Shown in pieces: positions 50,548-59,681 of a DNA stretch of 64,000 bases; the stretch's first letter is position 1, and each line of letters begins with the position of its first letter. The stretch lies in NCBI RefSeq assembly GCF_025869345.1, contig NZ_JAOZVW010000004.1, forward strand, positions 26,128 to 90,127, written 5' to 3'. The position numbers and the translations under genes were made by a program. The notes under the pieces were generated by a model. That model was not told where the DNA came from, ran no database searches, and was given only the letters and a program-made list of their open reading frames with translations. This stretch comes from Sphingopyxis sp. (GTDB taxonomy: Bacteria > Pseudomonadota > Alphaproteobacteria > Sphingomonadales > Sphingomonadaceae).

Positions 50548-52319
50548 CGGCATCGGCCGCCGCCGTCGAAGCCGAGGTCGCGCACCGGCTGGGGCAGGGC
50601 GATGCGCTGAGCGCGTTCGACTGCGCGGCGGCGGCGCGGCGCGAGGGGATCGAGAGCCCGCGGCTGCGCTATCTGATGGTGCGCGCGCTCGCGGCGTCGG
50701 GCGACAGCCTCGGCGCGATGCACCTTTACGAACAACTCGACCTTGGCGCGACGGGCGATGTCGACAGCCTCGCGCTCGCCGGGCGCATCTGGAAGGACGA
50801 AGCCTTCGATCATGACGGCGACCAGCGCGCTGGTTTCCTGCGCAAGGCCGCCGCCGCCTATGACCATGCGTTTCAGGCATCGGGCGCCGATTTCCCGGCC
50901 ATCAACGCGGCCAGCCTGTATGCGATGCTCGGCGAGCGCGAGCGCGCGGCGGCGCTGGCCGAACCGATCGCGGCGCATGGCGCCGCCGACACTTATTGGG
51001 ATCAGGCGACGCTCGTCGAGGCGCTGCTGCTGCTCGGGCGCGGCGAGGAGGCGCTCGTCCATGCGCGCGGCGCCAATGCGCAGGCGGGAACGCGCGCGGG
51101 TGACCGCGCCTCGACCTGCCGCCAGATCGCCCGGCTTGCGGCCAGCGGCGCGATCGACGCGGGCGATGCGCAAGACATCGCCGCGCTGCTGCGTCCCGCG
51201 CCGGTCGGCGTCTATTGCGGCCGCATGTTCCGCGCGGGCGGGGCGGGGGAGGCGAATGCGGCGCGGGCGATCGCGGGGGCGCTTGACGCGCAGCCGCTTT
51301 CGGCGCTGATCGGCCCGCTGGCGTGCGGCGCCGACATCCTGTTCGCGGAGGCCGCGCTCGATCGCGGCATTGACCTGACCATCGTCCTGCCCTTTGCCGA
51401 GGATGATTTCATCGCCCAGTCGGTCCGGTCGGGCGGCGCCGAATGGCTTCCGCGCTATCGCCGCTGCCGCGACGGCGCCGCGATGGTCCATTTCGCGAGC
51501 AACGCGGGCTATGTCAGCGACGATTGCCAGTTCATCCTCGGCTCGCACACCGCGATGGGGCTTGCCAGGCTGCGCGCGCGCGAACTCGAAACCGCCGCGA
51601 TCCAGCTTGCGGTGGTCGATCCGGCGGTCGCCGCGCGTTCGGGGGCGGAGATTGCCGGAACCAACGCCGATATCGCGCTCTGGCAGGGCGGGGGCGGGGA
51701 GACGCGGACGATCCCGGTCGGCGATCTCGACCGCAATCTCGATTTTCCGCCGGCGCCGAAACCGCCCGCAGGCACGCAGCGGGGTCTCTACGCGATATTG
51801 TTCGCCGATTTCGCGGGCTTTTCGAAGCTCGGCGAGGCCGAACTGCCGGTCTTCGCGCACGAGGTGATGGGCGGCATCGGCCGCATCCTCGACGGGTTCG
51901 GCGACGCCGTGCTGTTCCGCAACACCTGGGGCGACGCGGTCTATGCGGTGATCGACACCCCCGGCGCGGCGGCACGGATCGCGCTCGCGATGCAGGAACG
52001 GCTCAACGTGCTGCCCCCGGGGCTGCGGCTGGAGGGGCATAAGGCGGGGATGCGCACCGGCATCCACTTCGGTCCGATCTATCGCGGGATCGACCCGGTG
52101 GTCGGCAACGAGCTGTGGTACGGCACCGAGGTTACGCGCACCGCGCGGATCGAGCCGGTGACATTGGTCGGGCAGGTCTATTGCACCCAGCCGCTCGCCG
52201 CGATGCTCGCGCTCGACAATGCGCGCGATTTCGACTGCGATTATGTCGGCAAGGTCGGGCTTGCCAAGGATTATGGCGAACTCGCGCTCTATCGCCTCTC
52301 CCGCCGCTCAGGCGGCTGA
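50544..52319 (+). CDS. TPR - SLOG-like - class III nucleotide cyclase fusion protein
   Basis: 591 aa; TPR-like N-terminus (ALAGRIWKDEAF..AINAASLYAMLGER), SLOG-like centre (LIGPLACGADILFAEAALDRGIDLTIVLPFAEDDFIAQSV), C-terminal cyclase (YAILFADFAGFSKL, NTWGDAVYAV, YGTEVTRTARIEP); ATGA overlap with the TIR gene. Confidence 0.88.
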   Translation: MTASAAAVEAEVAHRLGQGDALSAFDCAAAARREGIESPRLRYLMVRALAASGDSLGAMHLYEQLDLGATGDVDSLALAGRIWKDEAFDHDGDQRAGFLRKAAAAYDHAFQASGADFPAINAASLYAMLGERERAAALAEPIAAHGAADTYWDQATLVEALLLLGRGEEALVHARGANAQAGTRAGDRASTCRQIARLAASGAIDAGDAQDIAALLRPAPVGVYCGRMFRAGGAGEANAARAIAGALDAQPLSALIGPLACGADILFAEAALDRGIDLTIVLPFAEDDFIAQSVRSGGAEWLPRYRRCRDGAAMVHFASNAGYVSDDCQFILGSHTAMGLARLRARELETAAIQLAVVDPAVAARSGAEIAGTNADIALWQGGGGETRTIPVGDLDRNLDFPPAPKPPAGTQRGLYAILFADFAGFSKLGEAELPVFAHEVMGGIGRILDGFGDAVLFRNTWGDAVYAVIDTPGAAARIALAMQERLNVLPPGLRLEGHKAGMRTGIHFGPIYRGIDPVVGNELWYGTEVTRTARIEPVTLVGQVYCTQPLAAMLALDNARDFDCDYVGKVGLAKDYGELALYRLSRRSGG

Positions 52320-53603
52320 CGGTGCGCGCAGCCGGGCGATGAAGAAGCCGTCGAGCCCGCCAGCACCGGTGAGTATGCCGGGCAGCGTGCGCACGAAACC
52401 GCTGTCGTCGGGGACGATGCCGCCGGGCAATTCGTCGGGCGTCACCGGGGCGATGGCCCAATCGCGATGCCAGTCGAGAAAGGCCGCGACCTGATCTTCC
52501 CCCTCGGCGCGTTCGAGCGAGCAGGTCGCATAGATCAACGTGCCGCCGGGCTTGACCCATTGTGCGGCGCGCGCCAGCAGTTCGCCCTGCAATTCGGCCA
52601 TCTCTTCGATCTGGCGCGGCTCAACGCGGTGCAGCACGTCGGGATGGCGGCGAAAAATTCCCGTCGCCGAGCAGGGCGCGTCGAGCAGCACCGCGTCGGC
52701 AGGGGTATCGGGCTGCCATCGGCGAATATCGCCCTGGACGATCTCGGCGCGGAGGCCGGTTCGCGCCAGATTGTCCGAAAGCCGCCCCAGCCGCTTGGCG
52801 CTCGAATCGACCGCGACGACATGCCAGCCCGCCGCCGCAAGCTGCATCGTCTTGCCGCCGGGCGCGGCGCAGAGGTCGAGCAGGCTTTGCCCGTTCCCCG
52901 GCCCCAAAAGCCGCGCGGGAAGGCTCGCCGCGAGATCCTGCACCCACCAGCCGCCTTCGCGATAGCCAGGCATCGCCTCGACCGCCTGACCGCGCGGCAG
53001 GCGGCGGTGGAGGGGGGCGAGCGCGGTCGCCTCGGCCCAGTCCTCACCGTCGGGTTCGGCGGCGAAGCTGAGGTCGATCGGCGGCGGCGCGCTCCATGCC
53101 GTCGCGGCGGCGGCGGCGATCGCGTCGCCCCACTCTGCCGCCCAGCGCTCGGCGACCGCTTCGGGCAGGCTGGCGCTCTCGGGCAGGCTCCACTCTTCCT
53201 GCTGGGCGCGCGACAGGAGCGCGTGGACGAGGCGGCGCGGACCGCCCGCAACGAGCGGCAGCGCGGTCGATACGACGGCGTGCGGCGATGTCTTGAGGAC
53301 GAGCAATTGCGCCAGCGCCAGCCGCAGCACCGCGCGCGACTTGACGTCTTCGGGCAGGGCCTGTTCGGTCGCGCCGTCGATCAGCGCATCGATGTCGCTC
53401 ATCCAGCGCAGGGTTTCGGATGCGATGGCGATGGCGAAGCCGCGGTCGGCGGGCGGCAGGCCCTGCGTCGCGGCGTGCGCTGCGATGTCGAGCGGGTCGC
53501 CGCGCCGCAGAACGGCATCGAGCAGGCGCAGCGCGGCGCGCCGCGATGCCGTGCCCGGCGGATCGGTTTCGGCCGGGCGGCGGCGTTTTCTAGGATCGGC
53601 CAT
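52308..53603 (-). CDS. rsmB: 16S rRNA (cytosine-C5)-methyltransferase, RsmB/NOL1-NOP2-sun family
   Basis: SLLDLCAAPGGKTMQLAAAG, LLDAPCSATGIFRRHPDVL, YATCSLERAEGEDQVAAFL; N-terminal NusB-like domain; 12-bp convergent overlap with the cyclase gene. Confidence 0.88.
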   Translation of the reverse strand: MADPRKRRRPAETDPPGTASRRAALRLLDAVLRRGDPLDIAAHAATQGLPPADRGFAIAIASETLRWMSDIDALIDGATEQALPEDVKSRAVLRLALAQLLVLKTSPHAVVSTALPLVAGGPRRLVHALLSRAQQEEWSLPESASLPEAVAERWAAEWGDAIAAAAATAWSAPPPIDLSFAAEPDGEDWAEATALAPLHRRLPRGQAVEAMPGYREGGWWVQDLAASLPARLLGPGNGQSLLDLCAAPGGKTMQLAAAGWHVVAVDSSAKRLGRLSDNLARTGLRAEIVQGDIRRWQPDTPADAVLLDAPCSATGIFRRHPDVLHRVEPRQIEEMAELQGELLARAAQWVKPGGTLIYATCSLERAEGEDQVAAFLDWHRDWAIAPVTPDELPGGIVPDDSGFVRTLPGILTGAGGLDGFFIARLRAPSAA

Positions 53604-53661
53604 GGCTTTCCATCCCGTTATGGCTGGCGCGGAGCAAGCGAAATCCTGTAGGAGGGGCGCC

Positions 53662-53868
53662 ATGGCCACGAATGATGATAGGATGATGGGCGGAACGCCG
53701 CGCGCAACGCGGCGTCCGGCGCATGTGAAACCGCCCGCGAACTGGACGAACAGCCCGCTGCCCGAACCCCTGCCGCCCCGCGAGGACAAGGCCGAGGATC
53801 AGCCAGGCGGGCGCAATCCCGTGCGCTATGGCGACTGGGAGCTGAAAGGGCTCGCGATCGATTTTTGA
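53662..53868 (+). CDS. DUF1674 / SdhAF4-like protein
   Basis: C-terminal GGRNPVRYGDWELKGLAIDF signature. Confidence 0.88.
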   Translation: MATNDDRMMGGTPRATRRPAHVKPPANWTNSPLPEPLPPREDKAEDQPGGRNPVRYGDWELKGLAIDF

Positions 53869-53946
53869 GGGCGTCCGGCGGGACCAGGGCCGCAAGCGCG
53901 GAGCGGTTCGGCTCCGGCGCTCGCGGCGATGATCCCGGCTTTTCCG

Positions 53947-54723
53947 TCAGACCGCCGGAACCTGGACCAGTTCCGGCACCCGGCCCGACTTCACCTGCTC
54001 GGCAAAGACTTCGCGCATCAGCTGAAGCGAGAAGAGGTGGGCGAAGATCAGGCCGAGGATGCCGTTCTGCATCATCTTGCGCAGCACGTCGCCGCGCAGT
54101 TCGCGCAGCTTGTTCTCATCGACCATCTGGAAGCCGCGATAGACATAGGGCTTGTCGCTGCCTTCGGGTTGAATCGCGACTTCGCCGTCCATCAGCAGAT
54201 CGGCCTTCTTGAGCTCTTCCATGAAAAAGCCGGTGCGCTGGCCCGCTTCCTCGAAATTCTTGCAGAATTCGAGGATCGCGTTGACCGGCTCGGTCGGCTT
54301 GCCGTCTTCGAACAGCGCGTCGCCATCCTCGAACTTGCCGATCGCGGCCGACGTCGGGTCGAAGCACAGCGACAGTTCCTCGCTGTCGGGGTTCAGCCGC
54401 GCGAGAAGGAAGGGATAGCGGCGGATATAGGCCGGGACATAGACCGGATTGAGCAGCTTGCCGTCGCTATCGACGAACGTGTTCACGCCCTCGTTGAGCC
54501 CCATCAGCGCCAGCGGCACCGGATTGTCACCCGCCGAAAAGACGATCGGATAGAAACGGCAGGCCGACACGAACTCGTCCGACGTCAGCGGCACCGCGTG
54601 CTGGTTGACCAGGAACCCCGCATTGTCGAGCGGGCGGGCGCGGAAATCGGCATGGTCGACGCTCGAAAGCGGAACGATGTCGTTATAGAAAATCGGCAGA
54701 TTGTTGGCGGGCGCGGTGGCCAT
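53947..54723 (-). CDS. SapC family protein
   Basis: PIFYNDIVPLSSVDHADFRARPLDNAGFLVNQHAVPLTSDEFVSACRFYPIVFS. Confidence 0.88.
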   Translation of the reverse strand: MATAPANNLPIFYNDIVPLSSVDHADFRARPLDNAGFLVNQHAVPLTSDEFVSACRFYPIVFSAGDNPVPLALMGLNEGVNTFVDSDGKLLNPVYVPAYIRRYPFLLARLNPDSEELSLCFDPTSAAIGKFEDGDALFEDGKPTEPVNAILEFCKNFEEAGQRTGFFMEELKKADLLMDGEVAIQPEGSDKPYVYRGFQMVDENKLRELRGDVLRKMMQNGILGLIFAHLFSLQLMREVFAEQVKSGRVPELVQVPAV

Positions 54724-54835
54724 GATGAAACTCCGGATCGGGCGCCCCGGGGTGCCGGGGCAAAAAGACTGATGGCGCGCCATATTGGCAGGCGAGGCGC
54801 GGCGCAAGGGGCGATGGCGCGGAGCGGCGCCCCGA

Positions 54836-56260
54836 TCAGCCGATCAGTTTGCCGGGATTGAACAATCCGGCGGGATCGAGCCCCGCCTTGATCGCGCGCA
54901 GCGCGGCGAGGCGCGCCGGGCTGTCGAGCTCGGCCAATATGTCGCGCTTCATCTGCCCGATGCCATGTTCGGCGGAAATCGAGCCGCCCAGTTCGACGAC
55001 ATGGGCGTAGACGAGGCGGCTTGCCGCCGCGCCGTGTTCGGCGAGCCAGACGGCGCCGTCGGCGCTTTCGGGCGGCTGGACATGATAATGGATATTGCCG
55101 TCGCCCAGATGCCCGAAGGACGCGGTGCGGATGCCGGGAAAGGCCGCGGCGAGCCGGCCGGGATTGTCGGCGATGAAACGCGGCATCAGGTCGACCGGGA
55201 CGCTGATGTCATGCTGCAACGCCGGCCCCTCGGCGCGCTCGGCCTCCGATATCGAATCGCGAAGGCGCCAGAAATCCTCGCTCTCCCGGTCGTTCTTCGC
55301 CATCGCGACGTCGTGGATCAGTCCCGCGTCCAGCGCCGCCGCCAATTCACGCTCCAGCTCTTCGCCGAGCAGGGCGGCATCGTCACCGGCCAGTTCGACC
55401 AGCGCATACCAGGGGCTGGGTTCGGCAAGCGGATGGCGGGTCTGGGGAATGTGGCGCAGCACCGCCTCCAGCACGGGATGCGGTATGATCTCGAACCCTT
55501 CGAGCGCATCGCCGAGCGCCGCGTCGAGGCGGCGGAGCAGCAGCAGCGCGTCGTCGGGCGAGGCGAGGCCGATCCAGGCGGTCTGGCGCGCCGCACTGGC
55601 GGGAACGAGGCGCAGGCTGGCCGCCGTCACGACCCCCAACGTCCCCTCGGCGCCGCAGAACAGATGTTTGAGGTCATAGCCGCGATTGTCCTTCTTGAGC
55701 GGCGCGAGCCCCTCGAAGATGCGGCCGTCGGGCAGCACCGCCTCGATCCCCGCGACGAGTGCGCGCATCGTGCCGTGGCGCAGCACCTGGGTTCCGCCCG
55801 CATTGGTCGAAACCAGCCCGCCGACCGTCGCGGATCCCTTGCCGCCCAGCGTCAGCGGGAAGCGCAGCCCCCGGTCGAGCGCGGCGTGGTGGAGATTTTC
55901 GAGGATGACGCCCGCCTCCGCCACGACGATCCGCGCCGTCGTGTCCAGCGCCCGGATATGGTTCATGCGCCGCAGGCTGAGCAGCAATTGCCGCCCCGAC
56001 GCATCGGGCGTCGCGCCGCCGACCATGCCGCTGTTGCCCCCCTGCGGAACGAGCGCGACGCCTTCGGCCGCGCAGGCGCCGACCACCGCGGCAACCTCGG
56101 CGGTGGTCGCGGGCGACAGCATCGCCGCCGTCTGGCCGTGATATTTGCCGCGCCAGTCGGTGAGCCACGGCGCCAGGACATCGGGGTCGGCGCTGAAACC
56201 CTTCGGTCCCAATATGTCCGTGAGCCTTGCGAGCAATGCGGGAGATGGGGAGCGGGACAT
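54836..56260 (-). CDS. FAD-binding oxidoreductase (GlcD/D-lactate or D-2-hydroxyglutarate dehydrogenase-like)
   Basis: ALVPQGGNSGMVGGATPD, GGLVSTNAGGTQVLRHG, GHLGDGNIHYHV, ISAEHGIGQMK. Confidence 0.92.
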   Translation of the reverse strand: MSRSPSPALLARLTDILGPKGFSADPDVLAPWLTDWRGKYHGQTAAMLSPATTAEVAAVVGACAAEGVALVPQGGNSGMVGGATPDASGRQLLLSLRRMNHIRALDTTARIVVAEAGVILENLHHAALDRGLRFPLTLGGKGSATVGGLVSTNAGGTQVLRHGTMRALVAGIEAVLPDGRIFEGLAPLKKDNRGYDLKHLFCGAEGTLGVVTAASLRLVPASAARQTAWIGLASPDDALLLLRRLDAALGDALEGFEIIPHPVLEAVLRHIPQTRHPLAEPSPWYALVELAGDDAALLGEELERELAAALDAGLIHDVAMAKNDRESEDFWRLRDSISEAERAEGPALQHDISVPVDLMPRFIADNPGRLAAAFPGIRTASFGHLGDGNIHYHVQPPESADGAVWLAEHGAAASRLVYAHVVELGGSISAEHGIGQMKRDILAELDSPARLAALRAIKAGLDPAGLFNPGKLIG

Positions 56261-56294
56261 GGCGGACCTCCGGGAATCGACGCCGACCGACCAT

Positions 56295-56972
56295 ATGGGT
56301 CTCGACAGCAATTCATTTGATGTTCAATCAGGGGCGTTAAAGGGGCGATGGACGATAGTTGGCTTTTCGTCCAGCATCGAAGCGGGAGTTGCGGGTGGAC
56401 ATCATCTTCTGTCAGGGCGCTGGAAGGACGGCCGCGCGGCCGTGCTGACCGTTGCGACCCTGTTGGCGATGATCTGGGCGCCCGCCGCGGATACGCCGAT
56501 GCCGTCGATTCCGCCCGAACCCTTGGTCGTCGTTTCGATGCCGGAGCCGGGCGAGCAGACGGCGGGTTTTTGGCAGATGGTGATCGAGCAGCGGCTGATC
56601 ATCCGCGTTCCGGCGCAACGGTCGCCGCTGAACAATTTCTCCGCCGCCCCCGCCCCGCAGGCGCGGTTGCGGCAGCTGCCGGTCGAGTGGAAGGAAAAGA
56701 AGGCGCCGAAATGCGTCGCGATGCGGAACATCGCGGGGATGCAGGCGACCGAGCATGACAGCATCGACCTGCTCACGCGCCAACGCCAGCGATTGCGCGC
56801 CGAATTGAGCCGCGGATGCCGCGGACTCGATTTCTATGCCGGCTTTTACATGCAGGGAACCAAGGACGGGCAACTCTGCGAGGATCGCGACGAGATTCAC
56901 GCCCGCACCGGCGCCAAATGCCAGATCAAGAAATTCCGCCTGATGGTTCCTGTCGTGCGCGACGACGATTGA
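56295..56972 (+). CDS. Protein of unknown function with one hydrophobic N-terminal segment
   Basis: In-frame ORF AAVLTVATLLAMIWAP...FKD-like Cys-containing C-terminus; start uncertain. Confidence 0.55.
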   Translation: MGLDSNSFDVQSGALKGRWTIVGFSSSIEAGVAGGHHLLSGRWKDGRAAVLTVATLLAMIWAPAADTPMPSIPPEPLVVVSMPEPGEQTAGFWQMVIEQRLIIRVPAQRSPLNNFSAAPAPQARLRQLPVEWKEKKAPKCVAMRNIAGMQATEHDSIDLLTRQRQRLRAELSRGCRGLDFYAGFYMQGTKDGQLCEDRDEIHARTGAKCQIKKFRLMVPVVRDDD

Positions 56973-57085
56973 TCGCGGCAATCGACGCCTTTTCTTGACT
57001 TTTCGTCCCCGCTTCCGCAAGGGGCGCCGCAGCAACGGCGCTCGTGGGACGCCATGCCGAAACATTTTCCGGACAGTTTGCCCTT

Positions 57086-58459
57086 ATGAAATTTGCCGAC
57101 CTCGGCCTTTCCGATGAACTTTTGCGCGCCGTGACGGAAGCGGGCTACGACGAACCGACGCCGATCCAGGCCGGCGCGATCCCTTCGGTGCTGATGATGC
57201 GCGACATGATCGGCATCGCCCAGACGGGGACGGGCAAGACCGCGTCCTTCGTGCTGCCGATGATCGACATATTGGCGCATGGCCGCGCCCGCGCCCGGAT
57301 GCCGCGCTCGCTGATCCTCGAGCCGACGCGCGAACTGGCGGCGCAGGTCGCGGAAAACTTTGAAAAATACGGCAAGTATCACAAGCTGTCGATGGCGCTG
57401 CTGATCGGCGGCGTGCAGATGGGCGATCAGGTCAAGGCGCTCGAAAAGGGCGTCGACGTCCTCATCGCGACCCCGGGCCGCCTGATGGACCTGTTCGAGC
57501 GCGGCAAGATATTGCTCACCGGCTGCAACATGCTCGTCATCGACGAAGCCGACCGGATGCTCGACATGGGCTTCATCCCCGATATCGAGAATATCTGCAC
57601 CAAGCTGCCCGCGAATCGGCAGACGCTGCTTTTTTCGGCGACGATGCCGCCGCCGATCAAGAAGCTGGCCGACAAATTCCTGTCGAACCCCAAGACGATC
57701 GAGGTCGCGCGCCCGGCCAGCCGTAACGAGAATATCGAGCAGTTCGTCGTCAAGACGGCGGAGCGCGGCAAGCGCGACACGCTGCGCGGGCTGATCGAGG
57801 CCGAGGACGTCGGCACCGCGATCATCTTCTGCAACCGCAAGACGACGGTGCGCGAACTGGCGAAGTCGCTTCAGCGTTCGGGTTACCAGGCGGGCGAAAT
57901 CCACGGCGACATGGACCAGTCGAGCCGCATCGCCGAACTCGACCGCTTCAAGGCGGGGACGATCAACATATTGGTCGCATCGGACGTTGCCGCGCGCGGG
58001 CTGGACGTGAAGGGCGTCAGCCACGTCTTCAACTTCGACGCCCCGTGGCATCCGGACGATTATGTCCACCGCATCGGCCGCACCGGCCGCGCGGGGGCCA
58101 AGGGCCGGGCCTTCACGCTGGTGACGCCGTCGGACGACGAAGCGCTCGACAATATCCAGAAGCTGACCGGCTATCAGATCCCGGTTTACGACACCGGCAA
58201 GGCGGAGGCGCGGCCGGAGCGCGACAGCGACGAGCCGCGCGAACCGCGGCGCGGCGGCCGCTCCGAACGCGGCGGGCGCTCGAACGCCGAAAAGACGCCC
58301 CGCGGCACCAAGCGCGCGGCGGAGAAAAAGCCCGAAGCGCCGAAGAAGGATGCCGGCCGCAAACCTGCACCGGCTGCTTCGCGGCACGACGATGACGGTC
58401 CCGACGACGGCTGGAACGGCCCGATGCCGGGATTCCTCTCGGTCGGTTTCGGCAACTGA
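57086..58459 (+). CDS. DEAD/DEAH box RNA helicase (RhlE-like)
   Basis: PTPIQAGAIP, AQTGTGKTASF, PTRELAAQ, DEADRMLDMGF, SATMP, HRIGRTGRAG, basic Lys/Arg-rich tail. Confidence 0.95.
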   Translation: MKFADLGLSDELLRAVTEAGYDEPTPIQAGAIPSVLMMRDMIGIAQTGTGKTASFVLPMIDILAHGRARARMPRSLILEPTRELAAQVAENFEKYGKYHKLSMALLIGGVQMGDQVKALEKGVDVLIATPGRLMDLFERGKILLTGCNMLVIDEADRMLDMGFIPDIENICTKLPANRQTLLFSATMPPPIKKLADKFLSNPKTIEVARPASRNENIEQFVVKTAERGKRDTLRGLIEAEDVGTAIIFCNRKTTVRELAKSLQRSGYQAGEIHGDMDQSSRIAELDRFKAGTINILVASDVAARGLDVKGVSHVFNFDAPWHPDDYVHRIGRTGRAGAKGRAFTLVTPSDDEALDNIQKLTGYQIPVYDTGKAEARPERDSDEPREPRRGGRSERGGRSNAEKTPRGTKRAAEKKPEAPKKDAGRKPAPAASRHDDDGPDDGWNGPMPGFLSVGFGN

Positions 58460-58463
58460 GCTG

Positions 58464-58555
58464 ATCGTCGCCCCCGCGAAGGCGGGGGCCGCTGTCGTTT
58501 TACGCAGCGATGCAGAAGCAACCCGTCAGCGGCCCCCCGCCTTCGCAGGGGCGAT
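58464..58555. repeat. REP-doublet-like palindrome D (family 1)
   Basis: atcgtcgcccccgcgaaggcgggggccgctg / cagcggccccccgccttcgcaggggcgat between convergent genes. Confidence 0.85.
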
Positions 58556-58568
58556 GGCCGGAAATGCT

Positions 58569-59585
58569 TTACAACCGAATCAGCATCTTGCCGATATTCT
58601 CGCCCGAAAACAGGCCAAGAAAGGCGTCGGGCACCGTATCCAGTCCCTCGCGCACCGTCTCGCGCATCGTCACCGCACCGCTGGCGATCAGCCCGCCCAT
58701 ATCGGCGTAGAATTCCTCGGCGCAGTCGATGAACTGGTCGGTATAGATAAAGCCCTCCATGCGGATGCGCGCCGGGATGGTGCGGATCAGATGCTTCATC
58801 TCCTGGGGCTTGCCGTCGTTATAGACGTCGATCATCCCGCAGATCGCGAAGCGCGCGAAGTCATTGGCGGCCGCGAAAGCGGCGTCGAGATGCTCGCCGC
58901 CGACATTGTCGAAATAGACGTCGATGCCCGGCTTGCCGAGGCGTTCGAGCGCCGCGGCGAGCTGCGGCAGGACCGGACCGGCCTTATAATCGACCACCGC
59001 ATCGGCGCCGAGTTCGTCGACCCAGCACCCCTTTTCCGCGCCGCCCGCCGAGCCGATGACCGTCATCTCGCGCGCCTTGGCGATCTGCACCACCGCCGAG
59101 CCGACCGCGCCCGCCGCCGCCGAAACGAAGACCGTGTCGCCGGGTTTCGCGGCCGCGACGCGGAGCAGGCCGATCCACGCGGTTCCGCCGGTCAGGCCCA
59201 TATTGTGCAGAAAGGTCTGCGGCGATAGGCCCGCCGCGAGCGCCTCGGCGGGAAGCTTGTTCGGCATCATGTCGAGGCCGATGATGCCGCCATCGCGCCA
59301 GCCGCCCATATGCAGGATCAAGTCGCCCGGCGCGAAACCCTCCATCCGGCTTTCGACGACCTCGCCGATCGCGCCGCCGGTCATCGGCTGGTCGAGCTGA
59401 AACCCCGCCGCATAGCTTTTCGCGTCGTTCATCCGTCCGCGCATATAGGGATCGACCGAGAGCCACAGGTTGCGGACGCGGATCTGGTCGGCGTCGAGTG
59501 GGCTGTCGGGAAGGTCGCGCAATGCGAAATCGTCGTGCGTCGGCAGTCCCTGCGGACGGCGGATCAAATGCCATGCCTTGCTCAT
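58569..59585 (-). CDS. NADP-dependent oxidoreductase (CurA/leukotriene B4 dehydrogenase-like MDR)
   Basis: LRNLWLSVDPYMRGRMND, GGAIGEVVESRMEGFAPGDLIL, FVSAAAGAVGSAVVQIAKA, VYFDNVGGEHLDAA. Confidence 0.9.
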   Translation of the reverse strand: MSKAWHLIRRPQGLPTHDDFALRDLPDSPLDADQIRVRNLWLSVDPYMRGRMNDAKSYAAGFQLDQPMTGGAIGEVVESRMEGFAPGDLILHMGGWRDGGIIGLDMMPNKLPAEALAAGLSPQTFLHNMGLTGGTAWIGLLRVAAAKPGDTVFVSAAAGAVGSAVVQIAKAREMTVIGSAGGAEKGCWVDELGADAVVDYKAGPVLPQLAAALERLGKPGIDVYFDNVGGEHLDAAFAAANDFARFAICGMIDVYNDGKPQEMKHLIRTIPARIRMEGFIYTDQFIDCAEEFYADMGGLIASGAVTMRETVREGLDTVPDAFLGLFSGENIGKMLIRL

Positions 59586-59681
59586 GGTGCCCGTTTCCCC
59601 CAATTTTTCCGGTCGCGGCGACAATCGTCAGAAAAGCCGTTGCCACTGTCAACCAGTCTCGCTAAGAGCCGCCCGGTCGCG

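Noticed and set aside
50436-52067. 543-aa minus-strand ORF opposite the cyclase gene
   Set aside because: Shadow ORF of the TPR-SLOG-cyclase gene; no domain signature.
49402-52319. Calling the TIR/cyclase pair a confirmed anti-phage Pycsar system
   Set aside because: No cyclic-nucleotide-binding domain in the TIR protein, no other defence genes nearby, and DUF885/rsmB housekeeping flanks; kept as a hypothesis only.
19139-58555. The dispersed palindromes as CRISPR repeats
   Set aside because: They are single paired hairpins many kb apart, without regularly spaced repeat-spacer arrays or cas genes.
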